Source: Leucobacter chromiireducens subsp. chromiireducens (lineage in GTDB: Bacteria > Actinomycetota > Actinomycetes > Actinomycetales > Microbacteriaceae). Taken from it: a stretch of 64,000 nt of DNA. The first letter of the stretch is position 1. Every line of letters begins with the position of its first letter. The DNA lies in assembly GCF_016758255.1 (NCBI RefSeq), contig NZ_QYAD01000001.1, positions 62,001-126,000 of the forward strand, given 5' to 3'. The notes below the pieces were generated by a model that saw only the letters and a program-made list of their open reading frames with translations, was not told the DNA's origin and searched no databases. A program made the translations under genes and the position numbers. Below are positions 1 through 9,735 of this stretch, one piece after another.

Positions 1-157
1 TCGCGGCGGTCGCGGCACGGCCGTGGGTCTCCACGATCCCAATCACCACATCGGTGCCCGCGCTCTGCAGGTGCCGGCCCTCCTCGAGCATCGCGTAGGT
101 CTTGCCCACGCCGGGGGCGGCCCCGAGCAGCACCCGCAGTCGCCCCCGTGTCGTCAT
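1..157 (-). CDS. kdpD: KdpD sensor histidine kinase, N-terminal fragment cut by the window edge
   Basis: Only the first 52 or so codons are present; the rest lies to the left of the window. The reading frame begins MTTRGRLRVLLGAAPGVGKT, which is the KdpD cytoplasmic N-domain with its Walker A-like GAAPGVGKTYAML loop. KdpD is the membrane sensor kinase that switches on the Kdp potassium pump under potassium limitation. The ATG overlaps the kdpC stop as ATGA, so the two are translationally coupled. Being fused to the transporter operon and last in it, this kinase is probably expressed with the pump. The cognate regulator kdpE is expected further left. Confidence 0.9.
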   Translation of the reverse strand, partial: MTTRGRLRVLLGAAPGVGKTYAMLEEGRHLQSAGTDVVIGIVETHGRAATAA

Positions 158-786
158 GCCGCAGCCTCTCGTTCGTCGAGCTCCAGATTAATCCGCAACA
201 CATTGACGCGCGGGGAACCGAGGACACCAAGATCTGGCGCCTCCGTGAACTGCGCGACGAGGGCGCGTACTTCTTCGAGCGGGATCGCACGCGCCGCGGC
301 GACGCGCTCCGCTTGCAGCGCCGCATACTCCGGGCTGATGTGCGGGTCGAGGCCTGAGCTCGATGCGGTGAGCGCATCGACCGGGATCGCGTCCTCGGGC
401 ACCCCGTCGCGCGCGGCAATCGCGGCCCGCCGCTCGGCCACCGCCGCCACGAGATCCGGGTTCTCCGGCCCGAGGTTGCTTGCGCCCGACGCCGCGCCGT
501 CGTAGCCGTCGCCCGCGGCAGACGGTCGCGGCTGGAAGTACTGCGGCAGCGGCTCCCCCTCCGCGTCGACGAACGACTGGCCGATCAACGCCGAGCCGAC
601 CGGCGCCTCGGCGCCCGCCCCGCCTGGGCCCGCGAGCAGCGAGCCGTTCGCCTGCGCCGGGAGCGCGAGCTGCCCGATGCCCGTGACAAGGGCGGTGTAC
701 CCCACCCCGAGCGCGAGCGTGCACACCAGGAGGGTGCGCGCCGCGACCCAGAGCGTCTGTCCCGTGGTGCGGGATCCTGCAGTCAT
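154..786 (-). CDS. kdpC: Potassium-transporting ATPase subunit C
   Basis: This 210-residue protein has one N-terminal membrane segment (about residues 15-35), then a periplasm-side domain with the family motifs GSALIGQSF, YFQPRPS and GASNLGPENP and the SGLDPHISPEYA block. KdpC stabilises the KdpFABC complex and is needed for ATP binding by KdpB. Length fits the family. The gene follows kdpB after a 27-base gap and overlaps kdpD. Assignment is firm from motif content and position. Confidence 0.97.
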   Translation of the reverse strand: MTAGSRTTGQTLWVAARTLLVCTLALGVGYTALVTGIGQLALPAQANGSLLAGPGGAGAEAPVGSALIGQSFVDAEGEPLPQYFQPRPSAAGDGYDGAASGASNLGPENPDLVAAVAERRAAIAARDGVPEDAIPVDALTASSSGLDPHISPEYAALQAERVAAARAIPLEEVRALVAQFTEAPDLGVLGSPRVNVLRINLELDEREAAA

Positions 787-813
787 GATGCTGTTCTTTC
801 TCTTGTGTGAGGG

Positions 814-2991
814 TTAGAAGCCCGGGATCAGCCGGACGGCAAGGTCGATGAGCCAGATGCCGATGAACGGCGTCACGATGCCGCCCAGCCCGTAGATGGC
901 GAGGTTGCGAGCGAGGAGTTGCGCCGCGCTCGCCGGCCGGTAGCGCACGCCGCGCAGGGCAAGCGGCACGAGGAACACGATCACCACGGCGTTGAAGATC
1001 ACGGCGGACAGCACGGCAGACGCCGGTGAGTGCAGGCCCATGATGTTCAGCACCGACAGCCCGGGGAACACCCCCATGAAGAGTGCAGGGATGATCGCGA
1101 AGTACTTCGCGATGTCGTTGGCGATCGAGAACGTGGTGAGGGCGCCGCGCGTGATGAGCAGTTGCTTGCCGATCGCCACAATGTCGATGAGCTTCGTGGG
1201 ATCCGAGTCGAGGTCGACCATGTTGCCGGCCTCCTTCGCGGCGGAGGTGCCCGTGTTCATCGCGACGCCGACATCGGCCTGCGCGAGTGCGGGCGCATCG
1301 TTCGTGCCGTCGCCCGTCATCGCGACGAGCCTGCCGCCCTCCTGCTCGCGGCGAATGTACTCGAGCTTGTCCTCCGGGGTTGCCTCGGCGAGGAAGTCGT
1401 CGACCCCGGCCTCCTTCGCGATCGCGGCGGCGGTGAGCGGGTTGTCGCCCGTCACCATGACCGTGCGAATGCCCATCGCCCGCAGCTCGCGGAAGCGCTC
1501 GGTGAGCCCCTCCTTCACCACGTCCTTCAGGTGGATCACGCCGAGGATGCGCGGCACTCCCGTTGCCGACTTCTCCGCGACGACGAGCGGCGTGCCGCCC
1601 GACTCCGAGATGCGCTCGACCACCGCGCGCATCTCCGCACCCACTCCCGCGTGGAGCGCCGCACCGTCGGCCTCGAGCCAGGCGATCACCGCCGAGCCCG
1701 CGCCCTTGCGCAGCTGCGAACCATCGGGCAGGTCGAGCCCCGACATGCGCGTCTGCGCGGTGAACGGCACGATCTGCGCGGCCGGATCCTGCACTGCTTC
1801 GACTCCCTGCAGCCGCGCGAGATCAACGATCGAGGTGCCCTCAGGAGTGGGATCCGCGAGCGAGGAGCTCGCCGCCGCCCGCACGAACTCCTGTTCGGTG
1901 ACACCACCCATGCGCACGAACGCGCTCGCGCGCCGATTGCCATAGGTGATCGTACCGGTCTTGTCGAGCAGCAGCGTCGTCACGTCGCCCGCCGCTTCGA
2001 CCGCACGACCCGACATCGCGAGCACGTTGCGCTGCACCAGGCGATCCATGCCCGCAATGCCGATCGCGGAGAGCAGCGCGCCAATCGTCGTGGGAATGAG
2101 GCACACGAGCAGTGCCACGAGCACCGTGATGCTGACCGGAGCCGCCGCGTAGGAGGCGATGGGGCCGAGGGTCAGTGCGACCGTCACGAACACGATCGAC
2201 AGTGCCGCGAGCAGGATGTTCAGCGCAACCTCGTTGGGGGTGCGCTGCCGGGCAGCGCCCTCCACAAGCGCGATCATTCGATCAACAAAGGTCTCGCCGG
2301 GCCGGGAGGTGATGCGCACCACGATGCGGTCGGAGAGCACGCGCGTGCCGCCCGTCACCGCCGAGCGGTCACCGCCCGACTCGCGCACCACCGGCGCGGA
2401 CTCGCCCGTGATGGCCGATTCGTCGACCGAGGCGATGCCCCACACGATGTCGCCATCGCCCGGGATCGCTTCGCCCGCCGAGACCACCACGACGTCGCCG
2501 AGCGTGAGCTCCGCCGAGGAGATGTCGACGAGCTCCGCGCGCTCGGCCGCGGGGTCTCCCGCGGCGTCGTAGTGCGCGACGCGGTGCGCGAGCGTGCTCG
2601 TGCGGGTCTGCCGCAGCGAGTCGGCCTGCGCTTTGCCGCGGCCCTCCGCGATCGACTCGGCGAGGTTCGCGAAGAGCACCGTGAGCCACAGCCAGCCAGC
2701 GATGATCGCGGTGAACGACACGGGCACGGTCGCGCCGCCCGAGTCCTGCGGCCCGCCGAGGAACGGCTCAGCAAGCGCGAGCGCCGTGGTGAGCACGGCG
2801 CCCACCCAGACGATGAGCATCACAGGGTTACGCCACTGCGCTCGCGGGTGCAGCTTGCGCACGGCCCCGGGGAGCGCATGGCGCACCTGCGCCCAAGTGA
2901 GCGTCTTCGTGGCGCGCGCAGCCTTCGTCGCCGCCGCGTGCTCGGCCGCCTGCGCGGCGGCCTCCGCGGGAGTGTGAGTGAGGGTGGACAT
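814..2991 (-). CDS. kdpB: Potassium-transporting P-type ATPase, catalytic subunit B
   Basis: The 725-residue product is the P-type ATPase energising high-affinity potassium uptake. Visible motifs are TGES at residues 195-198 (actuator domain), the DKTGT phosphorylation motif with Asp343, and the hinge motif [14 protein letters not shown] in the C-terminal half. The TGES serine is the residue whose phosphorylation inhibits E. coli KdpB; it is conserved here. The first 45 residues form an Ala/Thr-rich extension before the first membrane helix. It starts three bases after the kdpA stop, in a tight operon. Confidence 0.98.
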   Translation of the reverse strand: MSTLTHTPAEAAAQAAEHAAATKAARATKTLTWAQVRHALPGAVRKLHPRAQWRNPVMLIVWVGAVLTTALALAEPFLGGPQDSGGATVPVSFTAIIAGWLWLTVLFANLAESIAEGRGKAQADSLRQTRTSTLAHRVAHYDAAGDPAAERAELVDISSAELTLGDVVVVSAGEAIPGDGDIVWGIASVDESAITGESAPVVRESGGDRSAVTGGTRVLSDRIVVRITSRPGETFVDRMIALVEGAARQRTPNEVALNILLAALSIVFVTVALTLGPIASYAAAPVSITVLVALLVCLIPTTIGALLSAIGIAGMDRLVQRNVLAMSGRAVEAAGDVTTLLLDKTGTITYGNRRASAFVRMGGVTEQEFVRAAASSSLADPTPEGTSIVDLARLQGVEAVQDPAAQIVPFTAQTRMSGLDLPDGSQLRKGAGSAVIAWLEADGAALHAGVGAEMRAVVERISESGGTPLVVAEKSATGVPRILGVIHLKDVVKEGLTERFRELRAMGIRTVMVTGDNPLTAAAIAKEAGVDDFLAEATPEDKLEYIRREQEGGRLVAMTGDGTNDAPALAQADVGVAMNTGTSAAKEAGNMVDLDSDPTKLIDIVAIGKQLLITRGALTTFSIANDIAKYFAIIPALFMGVFPGLSVLNIMGLHSPASAVLSAVIFNAVVIVFLVPLALRGVRYRPASAAQLLARNLAIYGLGGIVTPFIGIWLIDLAVRLIPGF

Positions 2992-2994
2992 GGC

Positions 2995-4668
2995 TTACAT
3001 CAGCCCTTCCGCTAGGGGACCCAGCGTGAGAATTGGGAAGAACACGAGGGCCGTGACGAGCACCGCAGTGCCGGCCATGAGCCCGATGAAGAGCGGGCGG
3101 TGAGTCTGCAGCGTGCCCGCGGTCTCGGGAACCGGATCCTGCGCCGCAAGCGCACCGGCGAGCGCCAGCACGAGCGCGATCGGCAGGAAGCGACCGAGCA
3201 GCATCGCCACGCCAATCGCGGCGGTGAACCACGGCGTGCTCGCGGTGAGGCCCGCGAATGCCGAACCGTTGTTGTTCGCACCGGAGGTGAAGGCGTAGAT
3301 CACCTCGGACAGACCGTGCACGCCGGGGTTCGCGATCGACTCGCCGATCACGCTCTCGCGCACCCCGGGAAGCGCGAAGCTGAGCGCCACCCCCGTGAGC
3401 ACGAGGAGCGGCATGACCAGGATCGTGAGGCTGGCAAGCTTCATCTCGCGCGGGCCGATCTTCTTGCCGAGGTATTCGGGAGTGCGTCCCACCAGCAGGC
3501 CGGCGAGGAACACCGCGATGATCGCGATCACGAGCATGCCGTAGAGGCCAGACCCGACGCCGCCCGGAGCGATCTCGCCGAGCATCATGTTGAGCATCGG
3601 CACCATGCCGCCGAGCGCCGTGAACGAGTCGTGCATCGAGTTGACCGCACCAGTCGAGGTGAGCGTTGAGGCCGAGCCGAAGAGCGTCGACCCCACGATC
3701 CCGAACCGCAGTTCTTTGCCCTCGAGTGCGCCGCCCGCGAGCAGAGGTGCTGCGCCGCGGCCGGCGAGCTCGAGCGCCGTGAGCGCGGTCGTGGAGATGA
3801 GCGCGAGCAGCGCCATGACCGCGGCGACCGCTCGACCCTGGCGACGATCCCCCACCATCGTGCCGAGGGTGCGTGGCAGCGCGAACGGGATGAGCAGGAT
3901 CAGGATCACCTGCACCACGTTCGTCCACGCCGTCGGGTTCTCAAACGGGTGCGAGGAGTTCGCGTTGAAGAAGCCGCCGCCGTTCGTGCCGAGCAGCTTG
4001 ATCACCTCCTGAGATGCGACCGGGCCGCCCGGGATCTGCTGCGTCGCACCCGAGAGCGTTGTCACCTCGGTGAAACCCGCGAAGTTCTGGATCACCCCGC
4101 CCGCCATGAGCACCACGGCTCCCAGCAGCGAGATGGGGAGCAGGATCCGGAGAGTGCCGCGAATGAGGTCCACCCAGAAGTTGCCGATCGTGCCCGAGCG
4201 ACGGGCTGCGAATCCCCGCACAAGGGCAATCGCCACGGCCATGCCGGTCGCGGCGGAAACGAAGTTCTGCACCGCCAGGCCCGCAAGCTGCACCGTGTAG
4301 CCCACCGTCACTTCCGGCGAGTAGGCTTGCCAGTTGGTGTTTGCCACGAAGGAGATTGCGGTGTTGAATGCGATTCCCTCGGGCACGGGCGGAAGCCCGA
4401 GCGAGTAGGGCAGCACCTGCTGGGTGCGCTGCAAGAGGTAGAGGAACAGCACGCCCAGCAGCGAGAAGGCGAGCACCGCGCGCAGGTAGGCCTGCCACGA
4501 CTGTCCGGCGCGCGGGTCAACGCCGATCACGCGGAAGATGCCGCGCTCTACCGCCCAGTCTTTCCGAGTGGTGTAGACGTGCGCCATGTAGTCGCCCAGT
4601 GGACGGTGTGTGACGACGAGCACGAGGACAACGGCCGCGAGAGCGGCAAGGAATGCGAGCCACGCCAT
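2995..4668 (-). CDS. kdpA: Potassium-transporting ATPase subunit A (K+ channel-like subunit)
   Basis: The 557-residue polytopic protein carries the four selectivity-filter-like loops of the KdpA/Trk superfamily. Examples are TNWQ at residues 111-114, the [19 protein letters not shown] block around 227-245, and NNGSAFAGL near the C-terminal third. KdpA selects potassium, which then passes to KdpB. The ATG at 4668 overlaps the kdpF stop codon (ATGA). Length matches the family. Confidence 0.98.
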   Translation of the reverse strand: MAWLAFLAALAAVVLVLVVTHRPLGDYMAHVYTTRKDWAVERGIFRVIGVDPRAGQSWQAYLRAVLAFSLLGVLFLYLLQRTQQVLPYSLGLPPVPEGIAFNTAISFVANTNWQAYSPEVTVGYTVQLAGLAVQNFVSAATGMAVAIALVRGFAARRSGTIGNFWVDLIRGTLRILLPISLLGAVVLMAGGVIQNFAGFTEVTTLSGATQQIPGGPVASQEVIKLLGTNGGGFFNANSSHPFENPTAWTNVVQVILILLIPFALPRTLGTMVGDRRQGRAVAAVMALLALISTTALTALELAGRGAAPLLAGGALEGKELRFGIVGSTLFGSASTLTSTGAVNSMHDSFTALGGMVPMLNMMLGEIAPGGVGSGLYGMLVIAIIAVFLAGLLVGRTPEYLGKKIGPREMKLASLTILVMPLLVLTGVALSFALPGVRESVIGESIANPGVHGLSEVIYAFTSGANNNGSAFAGLTASTPWFTAAIGVAMLLGRFLPIALVLALAGALAAQDPVPETAGTLQTHRPLFIGLMAGTAVLVTALVFFPILTLGPLAEGLM

Positions 4669-4757
4669 CAGAAGCGCTCCGGCTTCACGAGGGCGATGAC
4701 AAGGAACACGATTGCCGCAAGGCCGAGGGCCGCGGCAAGAGCTTCGAACACGATCAC
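4668..4757 (-). CDS. kdpF: KdpF small membrane subunit (29 residues)
   Basis: A 29-residue single-span peptide, with hydrophobic core [20 protein letters not shown], lies immediately before kdpA. The KPERF ending is the hallmark of KdpF, which stabilises the KdpABC complex. It starts with GTG at 4757, overlapping the stop of the upstream 27-codon gene as GTGA, and its own stop overlaps the kdpA start. It is often missed by annotation because of its size. Confidence 0.88.
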   Translation of the reverse strand: MIVFEALAAALGLAAIVFLVIALVKPERF

Positions 4758-4837
4758 AGCTTCGCCACCGCCTTCCCGACCACCGCGACGATCGCGAAGA
4801 GGACGAGCGCGCCGAGAATGTAGACGACGTCGAGCAC
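4754..4837 (-). CDS. 27-residue predicted membrane peptide at the head of the kdp operon
   Basis: A GTG start at 4837 is preceded by GGAG at 4844-4847 with 6-base spacing. The frame gives a 27-residue peptide beginning [20 protein letters not shown] and ending KAVAKL: one hydrophobic helix and a basic tail. Its stop overlaps the GTG of kdpF (GTGA), so it is translationally coupled to the pump subunits. Comparable unnamed tiny ORFs sit upstream of kdpF in other actinobacteria, to my recollection. Its function is unknown; an accessory Kdp subunit is a reasonable guess. Confidence 0.6.
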   Translation of the reverse strand: MLDVVYILGALVLFAIVAVVGKAVAKL

Positions 4838-5058
4838 GAGGAGCTCCGATCGAAGAACTACCGCGGGGCGAGTGCGCCCTGCAGGGCCCCCGAACGGGGC
4901 GCCGCAGCCAGTGCACCACGGGGCGGCAGCGCGCACATCGGACCCTCACGGGATCCGTACGGCGGGGCACGATTCAGGCCCAAATCCTTACGCTTTCCTC
5001 ACACTCAAGGCCCTGAGACTCCCCGCAGAGCGCGGATGCTCCGCAGCGTTCGTAATAC
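4838..5058 (-). promoter_or_regulatory. Leader and presumed promoter region of the kdp operon
   Basis: About 220 bases separate the kdp operon from the terminator of the surface-protein gene, and the region holds no convincing ORF. The kdp promoter and any KdpE site must lie here. I could not single out reliable -35/-10 boxes, and I saw no conserved c-di-AMP riboswitch core. Confidence 0.4.
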
Positions 5059-5098
5059 GAACGAGGGGCCCGCACCTTTCGGTACGAGCCCCTCGTTC
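5059..5098 (-). terminator. Hairpin terminator after the surface-protein gene
   Basis: A perfect 11-bp inverted repeat has arms GAACGAGGGGC (5059-5069) and GCCCCTCGTTC (5088-5098) with an 18-base loop. It lies 39 bases past the stop of the leftward surface-protein gene and before the kdp leader, so it probably separates the two transcription units. There is no long T-run. Confidence 0.75.
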
Positions 5099-5136
5099 AG
5101 CACAGCTCGAACAGCGTATGTTCGATGCTCACAGAA

Positions 5137-8100
5137 CTAGCTGTGGCGTGCCTCGCGGCGACGGCCGCTCAGCAGCAGTGCGCCAGCTCCGAGGAGCAGC
5201 AGCGCAGCACCACCGGCGAAGTAGCCCCAGAGTTCCATGCCACCCGTGTTGGCCAGACCACCGATGGTGGTGCCGCCCTTCGGGTGCTCAGGGGTTCCGG
5301 GCTCCGTCGGGTCCACGGGCTCCGGGCCGGGGCCCGGGGTCGGCGTGTTCAGCACGATGACGCCAGCATCCCACGTCGGGTCGATGCCCTGCGTGGCCTT
5401 GATACCGCCAACGTAGTCGCTGTACTCGTAGTCAGTGGTCAGGTCTGCATTGGTGTCATCCAGGATGAACCACTCGCTGAAACCGTTCTCACCGGCGTTC
5501 GAGTCAAGCGCCGTCTTGCCCGCTGCGTACTTCGTGAACTTGTAGATCTTGGCCTGAGCCGGGGTCAGCTCGAACTGCACGCGGTACTTGCCCGCGGGAA
5601 GCTCGTCGAAGACGTAGAGTCCCTGCTTGTTCGTGGTGGTCTCGCCGACCAGCACTGCCTCGATCTCGCCATTCTCGTTGACGACCTCTTCGAACAGGCG
5701 GACCTTCACGCCAGCGAGCGTGTACTCGGTGTCGTCCTGGAGGCCATCCTTGTTCGTGTCGATCCAGACCACATCGCCGACTGCGTACGACTTCACCTGG
5801 AAGCCGAAGTCGAGCGAGGGATCGTGGTCACCATCATTGACGAGGTCACCGGACTCGGCCTCCCACGAAGAGGAATCCTTCAGACGGTCGTCACCCTGGC
5901 CGGGCTTCGTGGGCGTGAGGCCCTTCAGCGCTTCCTTGGTGCGATCGTCCTCGCGGTCGATCTTCACGGTGTACTTCTCGCCAGCCTCAAGCGCGGGAAG
6001 GTTCGTGAACTCGTAGAAGCCCTTATCGTCGGTCCACACCGGAGCAACCTCGTTGCCGTCGATGTCCACAACGGGGTTCCCGTCGGGCCCAACCAACACG
6101 AGCTTCACGCCCTCAATCGGCTTCTCGTCTGGGCTGGTGCCCTGAATGCCATCGCGATCAACGTCGAGCCACACGTAGTCACCTACCGACACCTGCTTCG
6201 CAAAGAAGCCGAAGTCAAGCGAGGGATCTCGGTCGCCGTCGTTGACGAGGTCATCACGCGACACGGCGGTCCACGAGGAAGAATCCTGCTCGCGGTCGGT
6301 GCCCGCGTGCTCTTCCGTCGGTGTGAGACCCTTCAGAGCCTCCTTCGTACGCTCGTCGTCGCGATCAATCTTCACGGTGTACGTCTGCCCGGCGCTGAGC
6401 GCAGGAAGCAGGGTGAACTCATAGAAGCCCTTCGCGTCGGTCCACACCGGAGCGACAGGATCACCGTTAATGTCCGTGACGGGCTTCCCGTCGGGACCAT
6501 TGAGCACGAGCTTCACTCCCTCAATCGGCCGCTCGTCCGAGCTGGACCCCTGGATGCCGTCGCGGTCGACGTCGAGCCAGACGTAGTCGCCCACCGACAC
6601 CTTCTTGACCGCACTCATCGGGGTGTTGAAGAACTTCGTCTCCGGCGAGTTGCCCTCGCTGTCGACGACAAGCTCCACGGGCTCGTTGTTACGCACGTAC
6701 CCGGCGGGGGCGCGCAGCTCGTGGATCGTGTAGGTCCCGGCAGCCTTCACGGTCGGCACGAGGTCCGCGCCGTTCGGGCCCGCCAGTCGGAGCTTGCCGC
6801 CCACGACGTAGAGGTCGCTGAGCACCACGTCGCCCGCGGCGTTGCGCAGCTCGAAGCGCGCGTCGCGATCGGTGATCGCGGGGCCCTCGGGAACGATCGC
6901 GTCGAGCTTTGAGATGTCGAGCGGGAACTCGTTCGTCGGCGTGATCGTCACCTTGGAGGAGCCGATAACGTTCTCGACGCCCTCGCCGTAGGTGTAGTCC
7001 TTGACCTTCACCTTGAAGAAGAGCTCGATCTTCTCGCCGCCGGGAACCGGCTGGCCTGAGACGATGTTGAGCGTGTTCCCCGCGGCGTTGTAAGTCACGA
7101 CGATCTGCGTGCCTGGAATCGTGTAGCTGTCGGCCGGCGTCGCCGTACCGTTCTGGATGTCGGACTTCTCGACGAAGCCGAGGAACTCGAGCTTCGAGTC
7201 AAGCTGATCGCGCACGTCGTAGAGGAGCTCGGTGAAGCTCATCGTGGGGAGCAGCTGCACCCGGTAGACGAACTCGTCCTGGATGAGCTCCTTGGTGTCC
7301 TCGTCTACCTCCGCGCGGAGGTTCGTCGTATAGCCGTCGCGCTTGGGGTCGTAGACGGTCTTCGTGATCTGGATCTCGCTGCCCGCGACGCCGGCCTTCG
7401 ACTGCGTGGTCGAGGTGTACTCGTACTCGATGTCGTCGCCCGAGTAGGAGGCCGAATTCTTCACCACGAGCGCGGTGTTGCCCGTGATCTTGTGCGTCGG
7501 GATCGTCACCGTAAAGTGGTAGCCGTCCTTGCCGATCTCAGCCGGGAAGGCCGCATTCGGCTGGAACACGAGGTGCTCGTCGGCGTTCAGCGACAGATCG
7601 AACATCGTGCCGTCGAGCTTCACGCCGCTGTCGCTCCGCCCGGTGAGGGTCTGCGCGATGTCCGCGAGCGTGTCCTCGGTGACGTTGAGCGCCGTGTGAT
7701 CGATCACGTCGACCACTCGCGACTTCGCCGCGTCGCCGAGACCCTTGCCCACGGTGAACGTGAAGGGCACCTGCGCGACGTCCTTGCCCTTCTCAAGCTC
7801 GATCACGTTGCGCTCGGCCCGCTTGTCGAAGCGGTTGCCGTCGTCGATGACGCTGCCCGGATCCTTCGGAGTGAAGGGGGTGTGGCTCGTCTCCGCGTCC
7901 TTCGTGAGGCCATCGCCGTAGGCGAAGGTGGCGCGGTTCGTGATCTTCGAGAACTCGATCTCCGCGTACTGGTTCGACGAGTTGGCGACCTTCGTGAGAC
8001 CCGCGACGGAGACGAGCTGCGCGCGTACCTTGATCTCGGACTTCTGCGTGGTGTCCTTGCCGACGTTGATCCGCAGGGTCTGGCCATCGAGCTGGTACTT

Positions 8101-9447
8101 GCCGACGTACGCGTCGCCGCCGAAGTCAGCTGCGCTCACCCCGGTGACCTGCTCGAACGCCGGGCTCAGGAAGTCCGCCTCGGACCCGAGCCAGCGCAGC
8201 TGCGCCGGGAGGATATCCGTGATGACGACGTTGCTGGTGAGGGCGTACTTGCCACCCGCGAAGGCGTTGAACTCGCGGAGGTCGGCCTTCAGCGTGTAGG
8301 TCACATCCTTCGGCTCGACGAGCGTCACGCCGTCAGTCTCGAGTTCGACACGGGTCGAGCCCAGCGTGCTCTTCTTGGTGAAGGCGGAGCCCACGTTCGG
8401 CTTCGGGTCGACCGGGGTGTAGCCGCCGAGCCAGGTGGTCGTGGCGTGGGTCTCGCCTGCGACAGTCGCTGAGTTGCCGAGGGTAATGCCATAGAAGGCG
8501 CCCTCCTTGGCCTGCACGGCCTCGTACTCGGCCTGCAGCTTCGTGCGGAGCTTTGCGAGCGCCTGCGCATCCGCGATCTTCGCCTGGTAGGTGAGCACGT
8601 ACTTCGAGTTCGCGTCTGCGTCGAGGTCGAAGGAGAAGCCGGTGCCCGTGAACTGCCCGACGGTCTCGGCGGTAGGGCCGGTCTCGTTCATGCCCTTCGC
8701 ATCCCATACCGTCTTCTGGAGCCCGAAGGATCCAGGAACGAAGGTGAGGTTCTCGCCAAGCTGATCCGCGATCGAGACGGTGCGCGCGGCGCCGCTGTCG
8801 ACAGTGATCCGGTAGCTGATGGTCGCGTCCAGGAACTCGTCACCGAGCACGACCTGGCCGTCGACGATCTGCACCTGCGGCAGCGTGGACCCGGTTGCGC
8901 TCTTCGAAGTGGCCGGGGTTACGTTCGTGAAGTTGTCGCCGCCTTGCTTGACGACGATCGTCGTCGTCTGCTCCTGGCCTTTGACACCCCAGCTGATCTC
9001 CTTCTCGGTGGACTCGGTGAGCGTGTCCACGGTGAAGTTCACGTCGATCACGCCCTGCGTGATCGTAATGGGGTCCTTGAACTTGATACGCAGTTCGCCG
9101 TTCTCCAGCGTGAACGACTCGACCGCCTTGTTCTCAGCGGGGATGCTGCCGATCGAGAAGCCCTTGGGCACCACGATGACAGCCTCGTGCCCACCGGGCA
9201 CCTTCGAGTTGTCGTACTTTACGCGCATCAGGTAGGACTGGCCTTCTTCGAAGACGGGCGTCCCGTTCCAGTTGCCGGAACCGGTCGGGAACTGCACGTC
9301 CACCGTTCCAGATGGTGCGGCCATCGCGGGCGCCGCATTCACGCCTGTGACCACGAGCAACGCGGTCAGGAGGCCTGCGAGCAGGGCTGACAGCCCTCGC
9401 CAGCCTCGTTTGGGCGCGTCAATAGCGCCCGGATATGCCGTCGGCAT
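5137..9447 (-). CDS. Large sortase-anchored surface protein (isopeptide D2 / SpaA / SdrD-B repeats, LANTG signal)
   Basis: This 1436-residue wall-anchored adhesin or fimbrial-type protein has a signal peptide at about residues 1-43 with an AMAAPS cleavage region. Several beta-sandwich domains resembling the fimbrial isopeptide-formation D2 fold follow. A SpaA/prealbumin-like domain (about 855-945, motif IHELRAPAGY) comes next, then two near-identical SdrD B-like repeats from about 950 and 1086 (SVGDYVWLDVDRDGIQG) and a diverged third from about 1221 (AVGDVVWIDTNKDGLQD). The end is LANTG (1398-1402), a hydrophobic helix and RRRE. I chose ATG 9447 because it gives a clean signal peptide with GGGGGA just upstream; the frame stays open to 9645. 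LAxTG signals are typical substrates of class E sortases, and one is encoded at 47143-47910. Confidence 0.88.
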   Translation of the reverse strand: MPTAYPGAIDAPKRGWRGLSALLAGLLTALLVVTGVNAAPAMAAPSGTVDVQFPTGSGNWNGTPVFEEGQSYLMRVKYDNSKVPGGHEAVIVVPKGFSIGSIPAENKAVESFTLENGELRIKFKDPITITQGVIDVNFTVDTLTESTEKEISWGVKGQEQTTTIVVKQGGDNFTNVTPATSKSATGSTLPQVQIVDGQVVLGDEFLDATISYRITVDSGAARTVSIADQLGENLTFVPGSFGLQKTVWDAKGMNETGPTAETVGQFTGTGFSFDLDADANSKYVLTYQAKIADAQALAKLRTKLQAEYEAVQAKEGAFYGITLGNSATVAGETHATTTWLGGYTPVDPKPNVGSAFTKKSTLGSTRVELETDGVTLVEPKDVTYTLKADLREFNAFAGGKYALTSNVVITDILPAQLRWLGSEADFLSPAFEQVTGVSAADFGGDAYVGKYQLDGQTLRINVGKDTTQKSEIKVRAQLVSVAGLTKVANSSNQYAEIEFSKITNRATFAYGDGLTKDAETSHTPFTPKDPGSVIDDGNRFDKRAERNVIELEKGKDVAQVPFTFTVGKGLGDAAKSRVVDVIDHTALNVTEDTLADIAQTLTGRSDSGVKLDGTMFDLSLNADEHLVFQPNAAFPAEIGKDGYHFTVTIPTHKITGNTALVVKNSASYSGDDIEYEYTSTTQSKAGVAGSEIQITKTVYDPKRDGYTTNLRAEVDEDTKELIQDEFVYRVQLLPTMSFTELLYDVRDQLDSKLEFLGFVEKSDIQNGTATPADSYTIPGTQIVVTYNAAGNTLNIVSGQPVPGGEKIELFFKVKVKDYTYGEGVENVIGSSKVTITPTNEFPLDISKLDAIVPEGPAITDRDARFELRNAAGDVVLSDLYVVGGKLRLAGPNGADLVPTVKAAGTYTIHELRAPAGYVRNNEPVELVVDSEGNSPETKFFNTPMSAVKKVSVGDYVWLDVDRDGIQGSSSDERPIEGVKLVLNGPDGKPVTDINGDPVAPVWTDAKGFYEFTLLPALSAGQTYTVKIDRDDERTKEALKGLTPTEEHAGTDREQDSSSWTAVSRDDLVNDGDRDPSLDFGFFAKQVSVGDYVWLDVDRDGIQGTSPDEKPIEGVKLVLVGPDGNPVVDIDGNEVAPVWTDDKGFYEFTNLPALEAGEKYTVKIDREDDRTKEALKGLTPTKPGQGDDRLKDSSSWEAESGDLVNDGDHDPSLDFGFQVKSYAVGDVVWIDTNKDGLQDDTEYTLAGVKVRLFEEVVNENGEIEAVLVGETTTNKQGLYVFDELPAGKYRVQFELTPAQAKIYKFTKYAAGKTALDSNAGENGFSEWFILDDTNADLTTDYEYSDYVGGIKATQGIDPTWDAGVIVLNTPTPGPGPEPVDPTEPGTPEHPKGGTTIGGLANTGGMELWGYFAGGAALLLLGAGALLLSGRRREARHS
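5788..6600 (-). repeat. Tandem SdrD B-like coding repeats (two units of about 405-408 bp)
   Basis: Two adjacent in-frame units, 6193-6600 and 5788-6192, encode about 135 residues each. They share long identical blocks (SVGDYVWLDVDRDGIQG, RTKEALKGLTP, DPSLDFGF). A third, more diverged copy follows from 5787 downward. The repeats indicate internal duplication within the surface protein and could vary in number between strains. Confidence 0.85.
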
Positions 9448-9735
9448 ATATCCCCCAAAAATTGTGTTTCGGCGCACCAAAATGGGCAGGCGCACCGAAT
9501 ACCCCTGTGATGTGTGTGAAGTGCAGCTCGATCCCCCGAGCTGTGTCCGCGCGATCCCCATCGCACTTCCATTTACTGCCACACGGGCCCAATTGCCCCA
9601 CGCGAGCCTAGCACGCGAGACCCCAAAGTTGTCTGACTTCCACACTGCGGAACGTACGCAACTCGCCCGGACAACCTATGCGCCCCATTTCATACGGTCG
9701 GATATAACTTGCCCTGGCTTCTCGCCTCGTTGGTT
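9448..9735 (-). promoter_or_regulatory. Long upstream region of the surface-protein gene
   Basis: These 288 bases contain no supported gene. Going leftward, the element TAGGCT (complement of 9605-9610) could be a -10 box, which would give a leader of about 150 nt; this is weak. The start codon at 9447 lies inside a palindrome, ATATGCCG-T-CGGCATAT (9433-9449). Confidence 0.3.

Noticed and set aside
1030-3015. A 661-codon open frame antisense to kdpB
   Set aside because: High-GC antisense shadow: Arg/His/Ala-rich, no family motifs, no ribosome site, while the opposite strand is unmistakably kdpB. The same holds for long frames opposite the surface protein, kinases, gyrA and PEPCK.
4838-5058. 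A c-di-AMP riboswitch or clear KdpE site upstream of kdp
   Set aside because: No conserved riboswitch core could be traced and no repeated site stands out by eye; a covariance search with the ydaO family model would decide.
5788-6600. Repeats as a CRISPR or mobile element
   Set aside because: Units are about 405 bp, in frame and encode adhesin domains; there are no spacers, transposase or terminal repeats.
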